Positions 46,646 through 57,094 of a stretch of DNA of 64,000 nucleotides are shown one piece after another. The stretch comes from Shewanella marinintestina (GTDB taxonomy: Bacteria; Pseudomonadota; Gammaproteobacteria; Enterobacterales; Shewanellaceae). Under the pieces are notes generated by a model. The model ran no database searches. It was not told the DNA's origin and saw only the letters and a program-made list of their open reading frames with translations. The stretch is from contig NZ_JAKILC010000002.1 in the NCBI RefSeq assembly GCF_023283845.1, forward strand, positions 286,848 through 350,847. Direction: 5' to 3'. Positions within the stretch are counted from its first letter, which is position 1. The number at the start of each line of letters is the position of its first letter. The position numbers were made by a program, and so were the translations under genes.

Positions 46646-46867
46646 TTATCAACTTTGTCACTTTAAATCGCGCTGGGTTACAAAATGACTCAGCTTGTTA
46701 TTAGTCACTCAATATCGCACTACAGTACTTTTTAGCGCTGGTAAACAATCAGTGTTAATCCCTTAATTTTATACTACGCCATGTTAACCCAGCGGCTAAC
46801 TAACTCTGGTTAGCCTGAGAATTCGTGTTAAGATAAAGAGCATAATAACTGTAATAAAAATCGATAC

Positions 46868-49087
46868 ATGCTGACCCGCAAACTACCATTATTAATCAGT
46901 GCTCAAGGGATCCATTGGTCCCAACAACGTATCTTAGCCGCCGTTAGTCAGATCTGTATGCTGCTAGTGTCGGTGATCATCCTGACTAATATTATTATCA
47001 CCTTAGGTGAAAGACGTTTGCAGGAAGATTGGGCAACGCAAAGATACAGTGAACTGCAAGCGGTTGGCGCACTGATCTCTGACAAAGTCACTTTTCAGCA
47101 ATTTAGAACCCAAATGTTTGCTAAGTCAGGGCTGCTAAAACAGTATCTGGCGCTGCCGTCTTCAGAAAACCAACAACGCCTATTAGATAACTGGGACGTG
47201 CTAGTTGATAATGTGCCCGAACTATTAGGCATTGCGCTTTATGATCCCCAAGGCCAACATAAATTTGCCAGCAGCAATGACTTTGGTAAAGAAAGCCTTC
47301 CACCTGCACTACTCGGTAGCACTCGGAATATGGGCGGCAGTGAGATTTACACCTCACCACTCGAATTTACGCCAATTAACGGACAACTAGAGCCCTACCT
47401 TTATCAATTCGCTTGGTTAGAAAACCCTGACCAAAGTGTGCGCGGCTACCTAGTGACTTACAACTCGATGTCGAAAATGCTCAAAAGCATTAAACCGGCT
47501 TATTCGAGTAAACAAGCACCATTAATGATGCTCGACACACAAGGTTTGTTGTATGCAGGCGCACAAACTAATACCAGTGTTAGCCGTTTACCTGAAACCA
47601 TGGGCGGTAGCTTAAAACAGTCTTATCCAGCGCTTTGGCGTAAAATGGCTATGAGTAACTTTGGCCAGTTCCACGGCGATGTAGCGACCTTTGTCTATTT
47701 AAAAGTTGAACTCACTACACAATATGAAACCCGTCGTGAGTACTTCCTACTGTCATATATTAAAAATGAAGATATCGCGGCTAACTTTGCCCAATGGCGT
47801 AATATTTTAATCATTGGCGCAGTGGTGCTCACTTCACTGTCGATACTGCTGATTTTCCTGACTCACATGTACAGGCTTGTACAACGTTCACGTGAATTTA
47901 GTATCTATATGACCAATCGTTTATTTGATACCGAAATGGGCTGTATTATTGCCAGCGACACAGGCCGAGTGGTGACATCAAATAGCGCCGCGTCAGTATT
48001 ATTATCTTTGCCCGTCGATGACTTATCCGATCGCAGTTTACAGCGGATTTTGAATCTCGATGACGATGAGTACAGCCAGTTTATCAATCACCTTGAAACG
48101 GAAAAAGTTTGGCAAAAAGAACTCTATTCTAACTCGTCTGCCCGCACTTGGTTAATGGTGCGAGTAAAGTATGAAGTCAGCATAGATAACAAACGTCGTT
48201 ATATGCTGGTCACTTTTGAAGATATTACAGAGCTTAAGCAAAGCCAAAAGCACGCCAAGTTAAACCATCTACTCAATGATGTTCCTATGGCGAGTGTTCT
48301 TACCGATCCAAAAGGCAATGTACTTAAGTCTAACCCTGCTTTTAATCAGTTATTGCAGATTGAGGCTGATAAGCCAATTAATGTCAGCAGCGTGCTTAGT
48401 GAAGACTTTAATAAGCAGTGGCCGCAAATTGCTCAACAGTTACAAATCCAAGGAAGCTGGATAGGCCAAGTGTTTGTGGTCGTCGATCACCTACAAGACC
48501 ATTGTTTACAAGCTACCCTAAAAGGCCATTTAGACAGTGCAGGCGAGCTGCAATTTGTTTTATGTAGCTTTGAGCAGTCGCTGCAAAAAAACGCCTATAG
48601 AGAAGGGCCAAACTCGGTACCGCTGCGCAGTACCATCTTTAATCATAAAGATGACTTAGAACGTTACTTCAATAACCTAAGCCAGACTTGTAAAGACTTC
48701 TCCAGTTTACTGATGATTGATATCAGTGCTGAAGGCATGCTGAGCCATATGAGTGATCTTGGGCAACTTGAGACCCGTCAACGCGAGGTGGAAATCCACT
48801 TACTGCGCGACTTACCTCATCGCTACCAGATGTCTCATTGGCAGCTTGGTAAGCTTATTATTGTGCTCCCTGATACTAACTCAGATCAAGCACACTATTT
48901 TGCGCTTGAAAGCCTCAATAAACTCAACGAAAACGGCTTAGGCGATGGGATCTGTATCGGTATTGCTTCTTATCAAGCAGGGCAAGATCTTGAGCAACTT
49001 ATCGCAAACTCAGAAGTAGCACTCAAGCGTGCTAAGCAAACAGGAGAGCAGAATATCTGCCAAGCCTTTACTCGCTTACTCACTTAA
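46868..49087 (+). CDS. Membrane PAS sensor with degenerate GGDEF domain
   Basis: A 739-residue protein. A transmembrane helix at about 24-47 and another at about 317-339 flank a periplasmic sensor of about 270 residues. Two PAS-like domains follow (about 345-460 and 465-570). The last 130 residues have the GGDEF fold pattern (SSLLMIDISAEG near the start; GICIGIASYQAGQDLEQLIANSEVALKRAKQTG at the end), but the active-site loop is HWQLG (657-661) instead of GGDEF. It therefore should not make c-di-GMP and may act as a binding partner or signal relay. Ligand unknown. Confidence 0.8.
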   Translation: MLTRKLPLLISAQGIHWSQQRILAAVSQICMLLVSVIILTNIIITLGERRLQEDWATQRYSELQAVGALISDKVTFQQFRTQMFAKSGLLKQYLALPSSENQQRLLDNWDVLVDNVPELLGIALYDPQGQHKFASSNDFGKESLPPALLGSTRNMGGSEIYTSPLEFTPINGQLEPYLYQFAWLENPDQSVRGYLVTYNSMSKMLKSIKPAYSSKQAPLMMLDTQGLLYAGAQTNTSVSRLPETMGGSLKQSYPALWRKMAMSNFGQFHGDVATFVYLKVELTTQYETRREYFLLSYIKNEDIAANFAQWRNILIIGAVVLTSLSILLIFLTHMYRLVQRSREFSIYMTNRLFDTEMGCIIASDTGRVVTSNSAASVLLSLPVDDLSDRSLQRILNLDDDEYSQFINHLETEKVWQKELYSNSSARTWLMVRVKYEVSIDNKRRYMLVTFEDITELKQSQKHAKLNHLLNDVPMASVLTDPKGNVLKSNPAFNQLLQIEADKPINVSSVLSEDFNKQWPQIAQQLQIQGSWIGQVFVVVDHLQDHCLQATLKGHLDSAGELQFVLCSFEQSLQKNAYREGPNSVPLRSTIFNHKDDLERYFNNLSQTCKDFSSLLMIDISAEGMLSHMSDLGQLETRQREVEIHLLRDLPHRYQMSHWQLGKLIIVLPDTNSDQAHYFALESLNKLNENGLGDGICIGIASYQAGQDLEQLIANSEVALKRAKQTGEQNICQAFTRLLT

Positions 49088-49124
49088 GTTGGCAAGCCGC
49101 AGTCAGATTAGTTACCGCTATTAA

Positions 49125-49156
49125 TAAAAAAGCCCTTTCAAAGAAGGGCTTTTTTA
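49125..49156. terminator. Bidirectional terminator
   Basis: AAAAAAGCCCTT-TCAAAG-AAGGGCTTTTTT between convergent genes. Confidence 0.85.
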
Positions 49157-49178
49157 TTGGGCGTAGATTAGATACAGG

Positions 49179-50612
49179 CTACTCACTCAAGCTAACTTTA
49201 TCTTTCAGCTCTTCTTTAAAAGGCGCATCTTCCATATTCTCAACGCCCGAGGGTAAATCGCTTTCGGTAATTTCAATAATAGCAGAGCGGTTCATAGTGA
49301 TTTTATAGCGTGCATACTGCGGCGGTTGTTTGCCCTCTCTGAGCGCTAAAATAAGGTTCACTTGATAGCGACGCTCTACCGATTCATTACTGACTTTACC
49401 TTCATGCTCTTTATATATTTTATCTTTACCACGTTCTAAATTACGCGCAAAAGGAACAAAGCTAAAGTTCACTTGCTCTTGAATGGTGGTGTAGCCAGAA
49501 AGAAAGTCCTTTTGCGATACCCGAGTGTGTATGCCGTAATGCAAAATCTCAGCATCGACTTTGTTTTGGCTATGACGCTTTGTCAAAATCTCCGAAACCG
49601 TCTTAGGTAACTCTTTTTTACGCATAAACTCGAGCCAAACTAACTGGCGGGCGATAATGCTTTTACTGGTGGTATCACTGAGCATACGGCTCCAGCGTGG
49701 CCGGCCTTTTTGGATCAAGCGCCACAGAGCATTACGAATATCATCTTTAAATATTTCACGAAACCCATAAATCACCGCCAAGGTCAGTACCAAGGCAATC
49801 GTTAAACCGCTAAAGAAGCCTTGTGCCTTAATAATCAGCGCTGATACCACTAACATCACCATACCAGTGGCGATACCTGTGGTCATTTTCTTAAGGCCCA
49901 CTCCTAAGGTCTTTAAGTCCTCCTTTAATACAACACCTTGTTGTATTAAACGGCGCAATAGCAGCATTTTATTAGCAATACGGTTAGGGTCTTTTACCGT
50001 TTGCGATGAGTTGTAATTACGCTCTTTTCTATACTGAGCTTCTGCGCGACATAGATGCAGCACTCGATCATTAATCTCATTGAAATCGCTGGTTCTTGGC
50101 GCATGAGATAGCAGTTTTAATAAACGCTGCTCACAAAACCAAGATAGATAGTTATCGGCGTTTTCAAAATAGGACTTCCACTTTTCATCACTTGGTTCAT
50201 TACGTCTAAAACGTTTAAGCAAGTGAATAACTTGCTCACTCAACTCATCAAGTAAGCTATAGAATTTATCGAAGTCTTCTACCTGTGCGAGCTCTTTACT
50301 GTCGGTTTCAATTGCCACCGCAAATTGGTAAGCAAACAGGTTTAAGTAAAGCCTGAACTCTTCGACGGTACGCTTTTTCTGACTAGCAAAACGGCTTTGC
50401 ACTAGCGGCAAATGTAATCCTGAGGAATAGTAAGAACGACGACCAACAACTGAAGAGTGGAAATACTCCTCCTCGTTGAGGCTTTGTGGATTGATACCCA
50501 TTTCTTTAGGAAGGAAGAAGTACAGATCCAAGCGACGGTTATCACCAGATTCCATCTGGTGTAGAAATTTTATCGACAGTGACTCTTCTTGTTTTATCCT
50601 GACTTTAGACAC
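49179..50612 (-). CDS. Membrane protein of unknown function
   Basis: A 477-residue protein that I do not recognise. A long soluble N-terminal part (1-240) is rich in charged and aromatic residues. Two close transmembrane helices are at about 245-262 and 268-284. A soluble C-terminal part of about 190 residues follows (KGRPRWSRMLSD; SNESVERRYQVNLILALREGKQPPQYARYKITMNRSAIIEI). With two helices both soluble parts face the same side, probably the cytoplasm. No motif for catalysis is evident. It is alone, 256 bp from the next minus-strand gene. Confidence 0.6.
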   Translation of the reverse strand: MSKVRIKQEESLSIKFLHQMESGDNRRLDLYFFLPKEMGINPQSLNEEEYFHSSVVGRRSYYSSGLHLPLVQSRFASQKKRTVEEFRLYLNLFAYQFAVAIETDSKELAQVEDFDKFYSLLDELSEQVIHLLKRFRRNEPSDEKWKSYFENADNYLSWFCEQRLLKLLSHAPRTSDFNEINDRVLHLCRAEAQYRKERNYNSSQTVKDPNRIANKMLLLRRLIQQGVVLKEDLKTLGVGLKKMTTGIATGMVMLVVSALIIKAQGFFSGLTIALVLTLAVIYGFREIFKDDIRNALWRLIQKGRPRWSRMLSDTTSKSIIARQLVWLEFMRKKELPKTVSEILTKRHSQNKVDAEILHYGIHTRVSQKDFLSGYTTIQEQVNFSFVPFARNLERGKDKIYKEHEGKVSNESVERRYQVNLILALREGKQPPQYARYKITMNRSAIIEITESDLPSGVENMEDAPFKEELKDKVSLSE

Positions 50613-50867
50613 AGATACCTTTTCAATCGACTAGAAAATAACGTTATGGATAGAGGAGATAGCGGATCTACTTACTGGGTTAAGTAGAGCTTACAAACTT
50701 ATTATAGGTCGAGTTTACCGCATGTTTAAGTGCTTTATATAGAAAACAAATGATAACTAGAACTTGGAGCTTAGTTAGAGAGCTTTGAATATTAACGCTA
50801 AACCTGTTATCGAGTTTACAGGTTTAGCTTAATGAACGCAGAGAAGTGCAACAGCAAAAGCAGTAAT

Positions 50868-51395
50868 CTACTTAAACTTACAGACCCACAAACTATTGCC
50901 AGGCTCAATTTGAATCGTAGCCACACCCGCAGCTTTATTCATCTCAAGCACTTTAATCAAAAATGGCTCACTGTGATTGTCTTCGACCATATATCTAGCC
51001 AGCATAATTGCTTCTTGCATGGTTTGACTCGGCTCTTGCTGCAACAATCCTTTTGAGTGTTGACCTCTAGATAGCTCTACAGCATAAGTCAAAATAGGGG
51101 CTTGGATCTGCTCAACCGTGCCGGATGCGGTTATTTTGTTAGTCAGGGTATCGCCATCATAAAAGCCAATTGAGGCTTGTACTCCATCTGCGGTACTTGT
51201 GATCTCTAAACGCTGACTTTGTTCAAAGCCATAGCCGACTCGATAAACATTAGAGTTACAGATTATGTTACTGTTTTCCGTCATAGATGCACTATGATCG
51301 AGTGCGAGACATAAACCAAAAATAACGGTTAGAGTAGCTAGAATTGGGGTTGCTTTAAATCCTGTAAAGGGCTTAGCTTTTATCAGCTTAATCAC
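50868..51395 (-). CDS. Membrane-anchored periplasmic partner of the adjacent regulator (ToxS/TcpH-like position)
   Basis: A protein of 175 residues with one N-terminal transmembrane helix (about 17-32, TPILATLTVIFGLCLAL) and a periplasmic, beta-rich domain with two Cys (NIICNSN; LWVCKFK) that could form a disulfide. I chose GTG 51395: AGAGG lies 9 bases upstream, while the TTG at 51404 has no spacing at all. The start overlaps the regulator's stop by 8 bp, so translation is coupled. Placement and topology mirror ToxS, TcpH and VtrC, but no sequence match was seen. Confidence 0.6.
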   Translation of the reverse strand: MIKLIKAKPFTGFKATPILATLTVIFGLCLALDHSASMTENSNIICNSNVYRVGYGFEQSQRLEITSTADGVQASIGFYDGDTLTNKITASGTVEQIQAPILTYAVELSRGQHSKGLLQQEPSQTMQEAIMLARYMVEDNHSEPFLIKVLEMNKAAGVATIQIEPGNSLWVCKFK

Positions 51396-52125
51396 AGAAA
51401 CCAACCTCTTCTAACCATTCTTTATTGATAAAACTCCAATCATTAGCGACATTTTTAACTTTCAAATTACGGCATGCCATACCGTCATCAGCCAAGTGAT
51501 TCATCACAAATTCCAGCTTATCGCCATCGCTCGATGGGGCGACATAAATCCGTTGCCAACTCACTTTGTCACACAGAGATAACTGCAGAGCCAGCTCCTT
51601 AACTCGGCTATGGTATTTGGGCTTATCCTTATCATCGCTATAGATAGCCACGACAATGGAGTCACTGCCCTTAATATGTAACTTATCAGGTACCGACAGA
51701 CTAATATCAGAGGTTGTTTTTAGATTTGTCGCTAAAAAAATGATCAGCATGATCCCCAAGATAAGACACAAAACATAGTTCTTAATCGAAATCGCGCACA
51801 AAGCGCATGTCAACGTTGGTCGCTCTTTCGCTTTCACATGCAATAAATAGCCTTGCTTGCCAATAACCTCAATCCAAGCAGAGTGCTCAGAGCCTAAAAA
51901 GCGCTTGATATTAGTTACCGCTACAGAAATTTCTTGAAAACTAACAACAGTCGGTAATAGCGATTCACACATCGATTCTGTAGATACAACCCGTCCTCTT
52001 GATAGCATGAGTTCATGCAATACCAAAAATTCAATGTTGGATAACTTGAAGGATGAAGCGAACTCCGAGCCCGTATGAATAAGCTCGCGTAACGCCAAAT
52101 CAAATCGATATGGACCTATATACAC
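51388..52125 (-). CDS. Membrane-bound winged-helix regulator (ToxR/CadC-like)
   Basis: A 245-residue one-component regulator. The cytoplasmic N-terminal part (about 1-98) is an OmpR/ToxR-type winged helix (FKLSNIEFLVLHELMLSRGRVVSTESMCE; ISVAVTNIKRFLG; WIEVIGKQGYLLHV). A transmembrane helix is at about 115-133. The periplasmic part of about 110 residues has three Cys (185, 218, 244). The start is GTG at 52125 with a weak ribosome site. An overlapping downstream gene encodes a probable periplasmic partner. The target could include the nearby outer-membrane protein gene. Confidence 0.8.
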   Translation of the reverse strand: MYIGPYRFDLALRELIHTGSEFASSFKLSNIEFLVLHELMLSRGRVVSTESMCESLLPTVVSFQEISVAVTNIKRFLGSEHSAWIEVIGKQGYLLHVKAKERPTLTCALCAISIKNYVLCLILGIMLIIFLATNLKTTSDISLSVPDKLHIKGSDSIVVAIYSDDKDKPKYHSRVKELALQLSLCDKVSWQRIYVAPSSDGDKLEFVMNHLADDGMACRNLKVKNVANDWSFINKEWLEEVGFCD

Positions 52126-52140
52126 ATTAATAACTCTGAC

Positions 52141-52356
52141 TTAATAATTGCTAAACAGTTTACTGTTATTCAAAGACGGAGTCCGTGATTTAATAAGCCA
52201 AAACCAAGCCTGATGCAGCTTTCGTGAGTTCTCGCACATAAATGTTGCTATTATAAAAAAAACCGCGGAAACAAACTGATACGAAGGATAATAAATAATT
52301 ATCGACACAAGAAAAACCAACAAAGAAACCCAAAAAGCTTCACAACAAGCAAACAA
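52141..52356 (-). CDS. Possible small membrane protein
   Basis: A 71-codon frame with two hydrophobic segments (about 8-22 and 26-40), just 15 bp upstream of the regulator on the same strand. The start would be TTG, right inside the T run of the terminator that ends the ydiY-like gene, with no ribosome-binding site. It may be only an AT-rich open frame in the regulator's leader. Confidence 0.25.
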   Translation of the reverse strand: MFACCEAFWVSLLVFLVSIIIYYPSYQFVSAVFFIIATFMCENSRKLHQAWFWLIKSRTPSLNNSKLFSNY

Positions 52357-52377
52357 AAGGCATCCAATGGATGCCTT
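52355..52377 (-). terminator. Intrinsic terminator after the ydiY-like gene
   Basis: On the minus strand AAGGCATCC-ATT-GGATGCCTT is followed by TTGTTTG; it lies about 75 bp past the stop. Confidence 0.75.
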
Positions 52378-52452
52378 ATACTGACAAAAAATTACACAAT
52401 GCAGTTAAGTGTCAATTTTTAAGCGTTAGCGTAACGCCATTTGTTAACAATG

Positions 52453-53193
52453 TTAAAAAGCGTATAACAGGGTCATGTTAGTTTCTGTATCGGTGCTTTT
52501 CTTATCATCTAGCGGTGAATCGTTATAACGAACAATCACAGCAAATTTCATTGCTAATGCACCAACGATATTAGCGGTGATTGCAGTTTCAGAACGACCT
52601 TCTAAGCTATCACCATAGTCAGCAACAAATAGCTGACTAAAACGCGAACTGTCGCTGATGTCATAAGTAAAGTTCAACGCGCCGTGAGCCACAACACTGT
52701 CTTCGTTGTCGTAACCTAAAATAGCCGCCTGCTCATCATCTAGCTTTTTATAGATGTAACCAGGACCCACTTCGGCGCTCAAGTACATGTCACCGCTATC
52801 GATAAATTTGTGACCATAACCGGCAGAAGCAACCGCTTTATAATCGTAACCAGTGAACGGGTCGACTTCATAGTTACCAGTAACATACATATAGTTCTTT
52901 TCATCGAACTTGTAGTCACCTTGAATGCCACCATAGTAGCGCTTAGCCGTTACTTCATCGGTATCTTCTTTATAAAGGCCTTCGAACAGATACACATTTT
53001 CCCAGTTACCTAGCTCTTGCATCATCTTTAAACGTGCTTTTACTGATGAGGTATCAGTGTTACCCGTAGTTAATGTTGCACCAAGTTCAGCTTCACCAGC
53101 AAAGGTCTTATCGCCTTCTACAAAGTCCGCACCAGCATGTGCAGCAAAAGGAGCTGCCATTACCACTGCCATAGCTGTAAGCATTTTTTTCAT
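52453..53193 (-). CDS. YdiY-like outer-membrane protein (DUF481)
   Basis: A protein of 246 residues with a signal peptide (MKKMLTAMAVVMAAPFAAHA) and a beta-barrel mature part of alternating polar/apolar strands ending in YAF, an aromatic C-terminus as used for outer-membrane assembly. The AELGATLTTGNTDTSSVKARL start and GYDYKAVASAGYGHKFIDSGD segments are characteristic of DUF481/YdiY. I chose ATG 53193 since the longer frame from 53256 puts 21 odd residues before the signal. Function unknown. It lies next to the membrane-bound regulator. Confidence 0.85.
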   Translation of the reverse strand: MKKMLTAMAVVMAAPFAAHAGADFVEGDKTFAGEAELGATLTTGNTDTSSVKARLKMMQELGNWENVYLFEGLYKEDTDEVTAKRYYGGIQGDYKFDEKNYMYVTGNYEVDPFTGYDYKAVASAGYGHKFIDSGDMYLSAEVGPGYIYKKLDDEQAAILGYDNEDSVVAHGALNFTYDISDSSRFSQLFVADYGDSLEGRSETAITANIVGALAMKFAVIVRYNDSPLDDKKSTDTETNMTLLYAF

Positions 53194-53311
53194 CTTATTG
53201 TTACTCCATTCACCAAGTTCCCTAAAAATCGGCGCAATATTAACATTTTGCACCAATAATTGAAAACACCAGTTACAAGTAACTTATGTACTTTCTATTA
53301 TCTTCAGACAA

Positions 53312-53340
53312 AAAAATACCTGCGCTGGGCAGGTATTTTT
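53312..53340 (-). terminator. Intrinsic terminator after fba
   Basis: AAAAATACCTGC-GCTGG-GCAGGTATTTTT, about 35 bp past the fba stop on the minus strand. Confidence 0.85.
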
Positions 53341-53373
53341 ATTCATGACCATAAAGACCATAAGCAGTAAGAC

Positions 53374-54438
53374 TTACTTGATTTGTGGATCAAGTTCGCC
53401 TGACTGGTAAGCTTTATACATAGCTTGTAGAGACTTAGGCTTGATCTTAGACGCCATACCCGCACAACCAAATGCTTCGTAACGTGTAGTACAGATGTCA
53501 GCCATTGCTTCCATTGACGCCTTTAAGAATTTACGAGGGTCAAATTCAGCTGGATTTTCAGCTAGGAACTTACGAACTGCACCTGTTGATGCAAGACGTA
53601 GATCGGTATCGATGTTCACTTTACGCACGCCGTGCTTAATACCTTCAACAATCTCTTCCAATGGTACGCCGTAAGTTTCTGGAATAGCACCACCGTACTG
53701 GTTGATGATCTCTAGCCACTCTTGCGGTACTGAAGATGAACCGTGCATAACAAGGTGAGTGTTAGGAATACGCGCGTGGATCTCTTTGATTCGGTCGATA
53801 CGCAGTACGTCACCGGTAGGCTTACGGCTAAACTTGTATGCGCCGTGGCTAGTACCGATAGCGATTGCTAGTGCATCAACGTGAGTGTCAGCAACAAAGC
53901 GCGCCGCTTCTTCTGGCGTAGTTAGCATTTGATCCATAGTAAGAATGCCAGCAGCACCAATACCATCTTCTTCGCCCGCTTCACCCGTTTCTAGGCTACC
54001 TAGACAACCAATTTCACCTTCAACTGACACACCACAAGCGTGAGCAAAAGCCACAGTACGACGAGTTACGTCAACATTGTATTCGTATGATGCTGGTGTT
54101 TTACCATCAGCCATCAAAGAACCGTCCATCATTACAGATGACATACCAAGCTGGATAGAACGCTGACAGATATCAGGATCCGTACCATGATCTTGGTGAA
54201 TACATACTGGGATATCTGGATATTGCTCAAGTGCAGCAGCCATCAAGTACTTAAGAAACTGTGGACGAGCATACTTACGTGCACCGGCTGATGCCTGAAC
54301 GATTACAGGACTATCAGTCGCTTCAGCAGCTTGCATAATTGCACGCATCTGCTCAAGGTTATTCACGTTAAATGCAGGAACACCATAGTCGTGCTCTGCT
54401 GCGTGATCTAACATTTGACGTAGGGAAATTAAGGCCAT
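53374..54438 (-). CDS. fba: Class II fructose-bisphosphate aldolase
   Basis: A 354-residue zinc aldolase that splits fructose 1,6-bisphosphate into two triose phosphates. Zinc-site histidines and family motifs are visible: [61 protein letters not shown] and [11 protein letters not shown]. The size is that of the longer Calvin-type class IIA-B enzymes. It is the last gene of the minus-strand group tkt-epd-pgk-fba. Confidence 0.94.
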   Translation of the reverse strand: MALISLRQMLDHAAEHDYGVPAFNVNNLEQMRAIMQAAEATDSPVIVQASAGARKYARPQFLKYLMAAALEQYPDIPVCIHQDHGTDPDICQRSIQLGMSSVMMDGSLMADGKTPASYEYNVDVTRRTVAFAHACGVSVEGEIGCLGSLETGEAGEEDGIGAAGILTMDQMLTTPEEAARFVADTHVDALAIAIGTSHGAYKFSRKPTGDVLRIDRIKEIHARIPNTHLVMHGSSSVPQEWLEIINQYGGAIPETYGVPLEEIVEGIKHGVRKVNIDTDLRLASTGAVRKFLAENPAEFDPRKFLKASMEAMADICTTRYEAFGCAGMASKIKPKSLQAMYKAYQSGELDPQIK

Positions 54439-54720
54439 TTTTTACTCCAATAATAGGGTGAGTCGCCTCACCAAGGTCGCTATCGTTTGGATTGATTTTT
54501 ATGTTTTAACGTTGCCAATAAAAAACTGGCTAACACTAAAACGGTTACTGTTAATTATTATTTTTATCGCAGTTGTAAAGCGGATTTAAAACCCGCTTAA
54601 ATACACTGCATTTTATCACTGATTTGTTGGCGGCTAGTGTAACTCCGACAAATGTCGATTTAAAGCCCACCAACAAACAGTTTGGTAATTATTTTGTGTG
54701 TCTGCGACAGAACGTAATGA

Positions 54721-55896
54721 TTACTCGCCGCGACTTTCTAACATAGCAACCGCTGGTAGCTCTTTGCCTTCTAGGAATTCCAAGAAAGCGCCGCCGCCAG
54801 TTGAAATGTAAGACACTTTATCAGCGATATTGTACTTATCGACGGCTGCTAATGTGTCACCGCCGCCAGCGATAGAGAAAGCATTTGATTCAGCAATCGC
54901 CTGCGCGATACGCTTAGTGCCTTCACCGAATTGATCAAACTCAAATACACCTACAGGACCGTTCCAAACAACAGTGCCGGCATTTTTGATGATTTCAGCT
55001 AGCGCTTCTGCACTGTCTGGACCAATATCAAAAATCATATCAGTGTCAGATACTGCGCTAACACCTTTAAGTGTCGCAGCCGCTGTAGGGCTGAACTCGC
55101 TTGCTACTACCACATCAGTTGGTACAGGAATATCACCACCACGGCTTTGTGCGTTAGCAACTAAGCGCTTAGCTTCTTCAATTAGGTCAGCTTCATAAAG
55201 TGACTTACCCACTTGGTGACCCGCTGCAGCAACGAAAGTGTTAGCAATACCGCCACCAACAACAAGTTGGTCAACTTTAGTTGAAAGGCTTTCAAGTACC
55301 GTTAGCTTAGTTGATACTTTAGAACCACCGACAATCGCCACCATTGGGCGCGCAGGGTTATCAAGTGCTTTACCAAGTGCAGCAAGTTCGCCTGCTAACA
55401 ATGGGCCAGCACATGCGATTGGCGCGTGTAGACCCACGCCGTGAGTTGACGCTTGAGCGCGGTGCGCAGTACCGAATGCATCCATCACGTATACGTCACA
55501 CAGTGCAGCCATCTTCTTAGCAAGTGCTTCGTCGTTCTTCTTCTCGCCCACGTTAAAGCGCACGTTTTCAAACACAACGACTTCGCCAACCGCAACTTCA
55601 ACGCCGTTTAGGTATTCCGTTGCTAGGCGCACAGGGCAATCAAGTGCTTTTGTTAGGTAATCAACCACTGGCTGCATAGAGAACTCAGCATTAAACTCAC
55701 CTTCAGTAGGACGACCTAGGTGAGACATCACCATAACTGCAGCGCCTTTCTCAAGCGCTAGCTTGATAGTTGGCAATGATGCACGTAAACGAGCATCGCT
55801 GGTTACAACACCTTCGCTTACAGGTACGTTTAGATCTTCACGAATAAGCACACGCTTACCTTGAAGGTCAAGATCTTGCATATTAAGAATCGCCAT
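54721..55896 (-). CDS. pgk: Phosphoglycerate kinase
   Basis: A 391-residue glycolytic kinase that makes ATP from 1,3-bisphosphoglycerate. Motifs are [80 protein letters not shown], and the nucleotide loop [13 protein letters not shown] plus [16 protein letters not shown] start at ATG 55896 (MAILNMQDL), with AAGGA 9 bases upstream; the ATG at 55902 is only 3 bases from it. It lies between epd and fba. Confidence 0.95.
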   Translation of the reverse strand: MAILNMQDLDLQGKRVLIREDLNVPVSEGVVTSDARLRASLPTIKLALEKGAAVMVMSHLGRPTEGEFNAEFSMQPVVDYLTKALDCPVRLATEYLNGVEVAVGEVVVFENVRFNVGEKKNDEALAKKMAALCDVYVMDAFGTAHRAQASTHGVGLHAPIACAGPLLAGELAALGKALDNPARPMVAIVGGSKVSTKLTVLESLSTKVDQLVVGGGIANTFVAAAGHQVGKSLYEADLIEEAKRLVANAQSRGGDIPVPTDVVVASEFSPTAAATLKGVSAVSDTDMIFDIGPDSAEALAEIIKNAGTVVWNGPVGVFEFDQFGEGTKRIAQAIAESNAFSIAGGGDTLAAVDKYNIADKVSYISTGGGAFLEFLEGKELPAVAMLESRGE

Positions 55897-55997
55897 TTTC
55901 ATGCTTCCTTACTATCTAAGTTAAAATTAAAGTTAAAATAAAACAGTGTGATATCGATGAAGGACAACTCACTTCATCAGCATCTTAATCATTAAAA

Positions 55998-57020
55998 TCA
56001 CTCGGTCTCACGTACTGCACGGATCATCTCTAAACTGGTATCTAGCATGCGATTAGCAAAGCCCCACTCGTTATCACACCACAGCAATAACTTGACTAAG
56101 TGGCCGTCACTGACTCGGGTCTGCGTGCCATCAACAATGCTTGAGCGAGGGTCGTGGTTAAAGTCACACGACACTAATGGCTCATTAGTAAAACCAACAA
56201 CACCAGAGAACAAGCCTTCACTCGCTTGTTTAAGCACGCTATTTACCGTCTCGATATCGACGCGCTTATTTAGCGTCACGGAAAGATCGATTGCAGTGAC
56301 GTTGATGGTCGGCACTCGCACTGAGATGGCTTCAAACTTGTCTTTCATGTGCGGCAAAATTCGCTCAATACCGCGGGCAAGTTTTGTGTCTACAGGAATA
56401 ATCGATTGTCCCGCTGCGCGAGTACGGCGTAAGTCATCGTGATAGGCATCGATAACTTGCTGGTCATTCATTGCAGAATGGATAGTGGTGATGGCACCAC
56501 TTTTGACTTCGAAGTGCTTATCGAGCACATCGATAACCGGCACGATACAGTTAGTGGTGCATGAGGCATTCGACACTATAGTGTGTTCGGCTTTGAGTAA
56601 ATCTTGGTTAACACCATAAACAATGGTGGCATCAACATCTTGAGATGACGGATGACTTATGAGTACCTGCTTAGCGCCAGCTTTTATGTGGGCTTCACAA
56701 TCGATTCTATCGTTTATGACCCCAGTTGCCTCGTAGACAATATCGATATCGAGCTCTTTCCAAGGCAAGTTTTCAGGATTGGGTTCATGCAGGAGTTTAA
56801 TAGCGTCGTCGCCAATAATCATATGTTGATTATCAAGCTTAGCTTGGGTGTGAAAACGCCCATGGGTAGTATCGTATTGAGTCAAATGTAGCATGGCTTC
56901 AGGTTTAGCCAGCTCATTGATCGCCACAATCTGAATACGATCGCGTTTGGCAGACTCATAGACTGCACGAAGAATTGATCGACCGATGCGGCCGTAGCCA
57001 TTGATAGCGACTCTGATCAT
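55998..57020 (-). CDS. epd: Erythrose-4-phosphate dehydrogenase
   Basis: A 340-residue NAD-dependent dehydrogenase of the GapA fold. Motifs are [18 protein letters not shown] for NAD, the active site [13 protein letters not shown] with the catalytic Cys, and [31 protein letters not shown], which distinguishes Epd from GapA. It makes 4-phosphoerythronate for pyridoxal phosphate synthesis. The epd-pgk-fba order is the same as in E. coli. Confidence 0.93.
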   Translation of the reverse strand: MIRVAINGYGRIGRSILRAVYESAKRDRIQIVAINELAKPEAMLHLTQYDTTHGRFHTQAKLDNQHMIIGDDAIKLLHEPNPENLPWKELDIDIVYEATGVINDRIDCEAHIKAGAKQVLISHPSSQDVDATIVYGVNQDLLKAEHTIVSNASCTTNCIVPVIDVLDKHFEVKSGAITTIHSAMNDQQVIDAYHDDLRRTRAAGQSIIPVDTKLARGIERILPHMKDKFEAISVRVPTINVTAIDLSVTLNKRVDIETVNSVLKQASEGLFSGVVGFTNEPLVSCDFNHDPRSSIVDGTQTRVSDGHLVKLLLWCDNEWGFANRMLDTSLEMIRAVRETE

Positions 57021-57061
57021 GAAAGCTTTCTATTCCCTTTAACAGCCCATTTATTGATACA

Positions 57062-57094
57062 ACAACGGCCTACCCCAATAGGTAAGCCGTTGTA
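57062..57094 (-). terminator. Stem-loop between epd and tkt
   Basis: CAACGGC-CTACC and GGTAAGCCGTTG pair around CCAATA with one bulge, between the tkt stop and the epd start on the minus strand. There is no long T run, so termination is partial at best. Confidence 0.5.
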
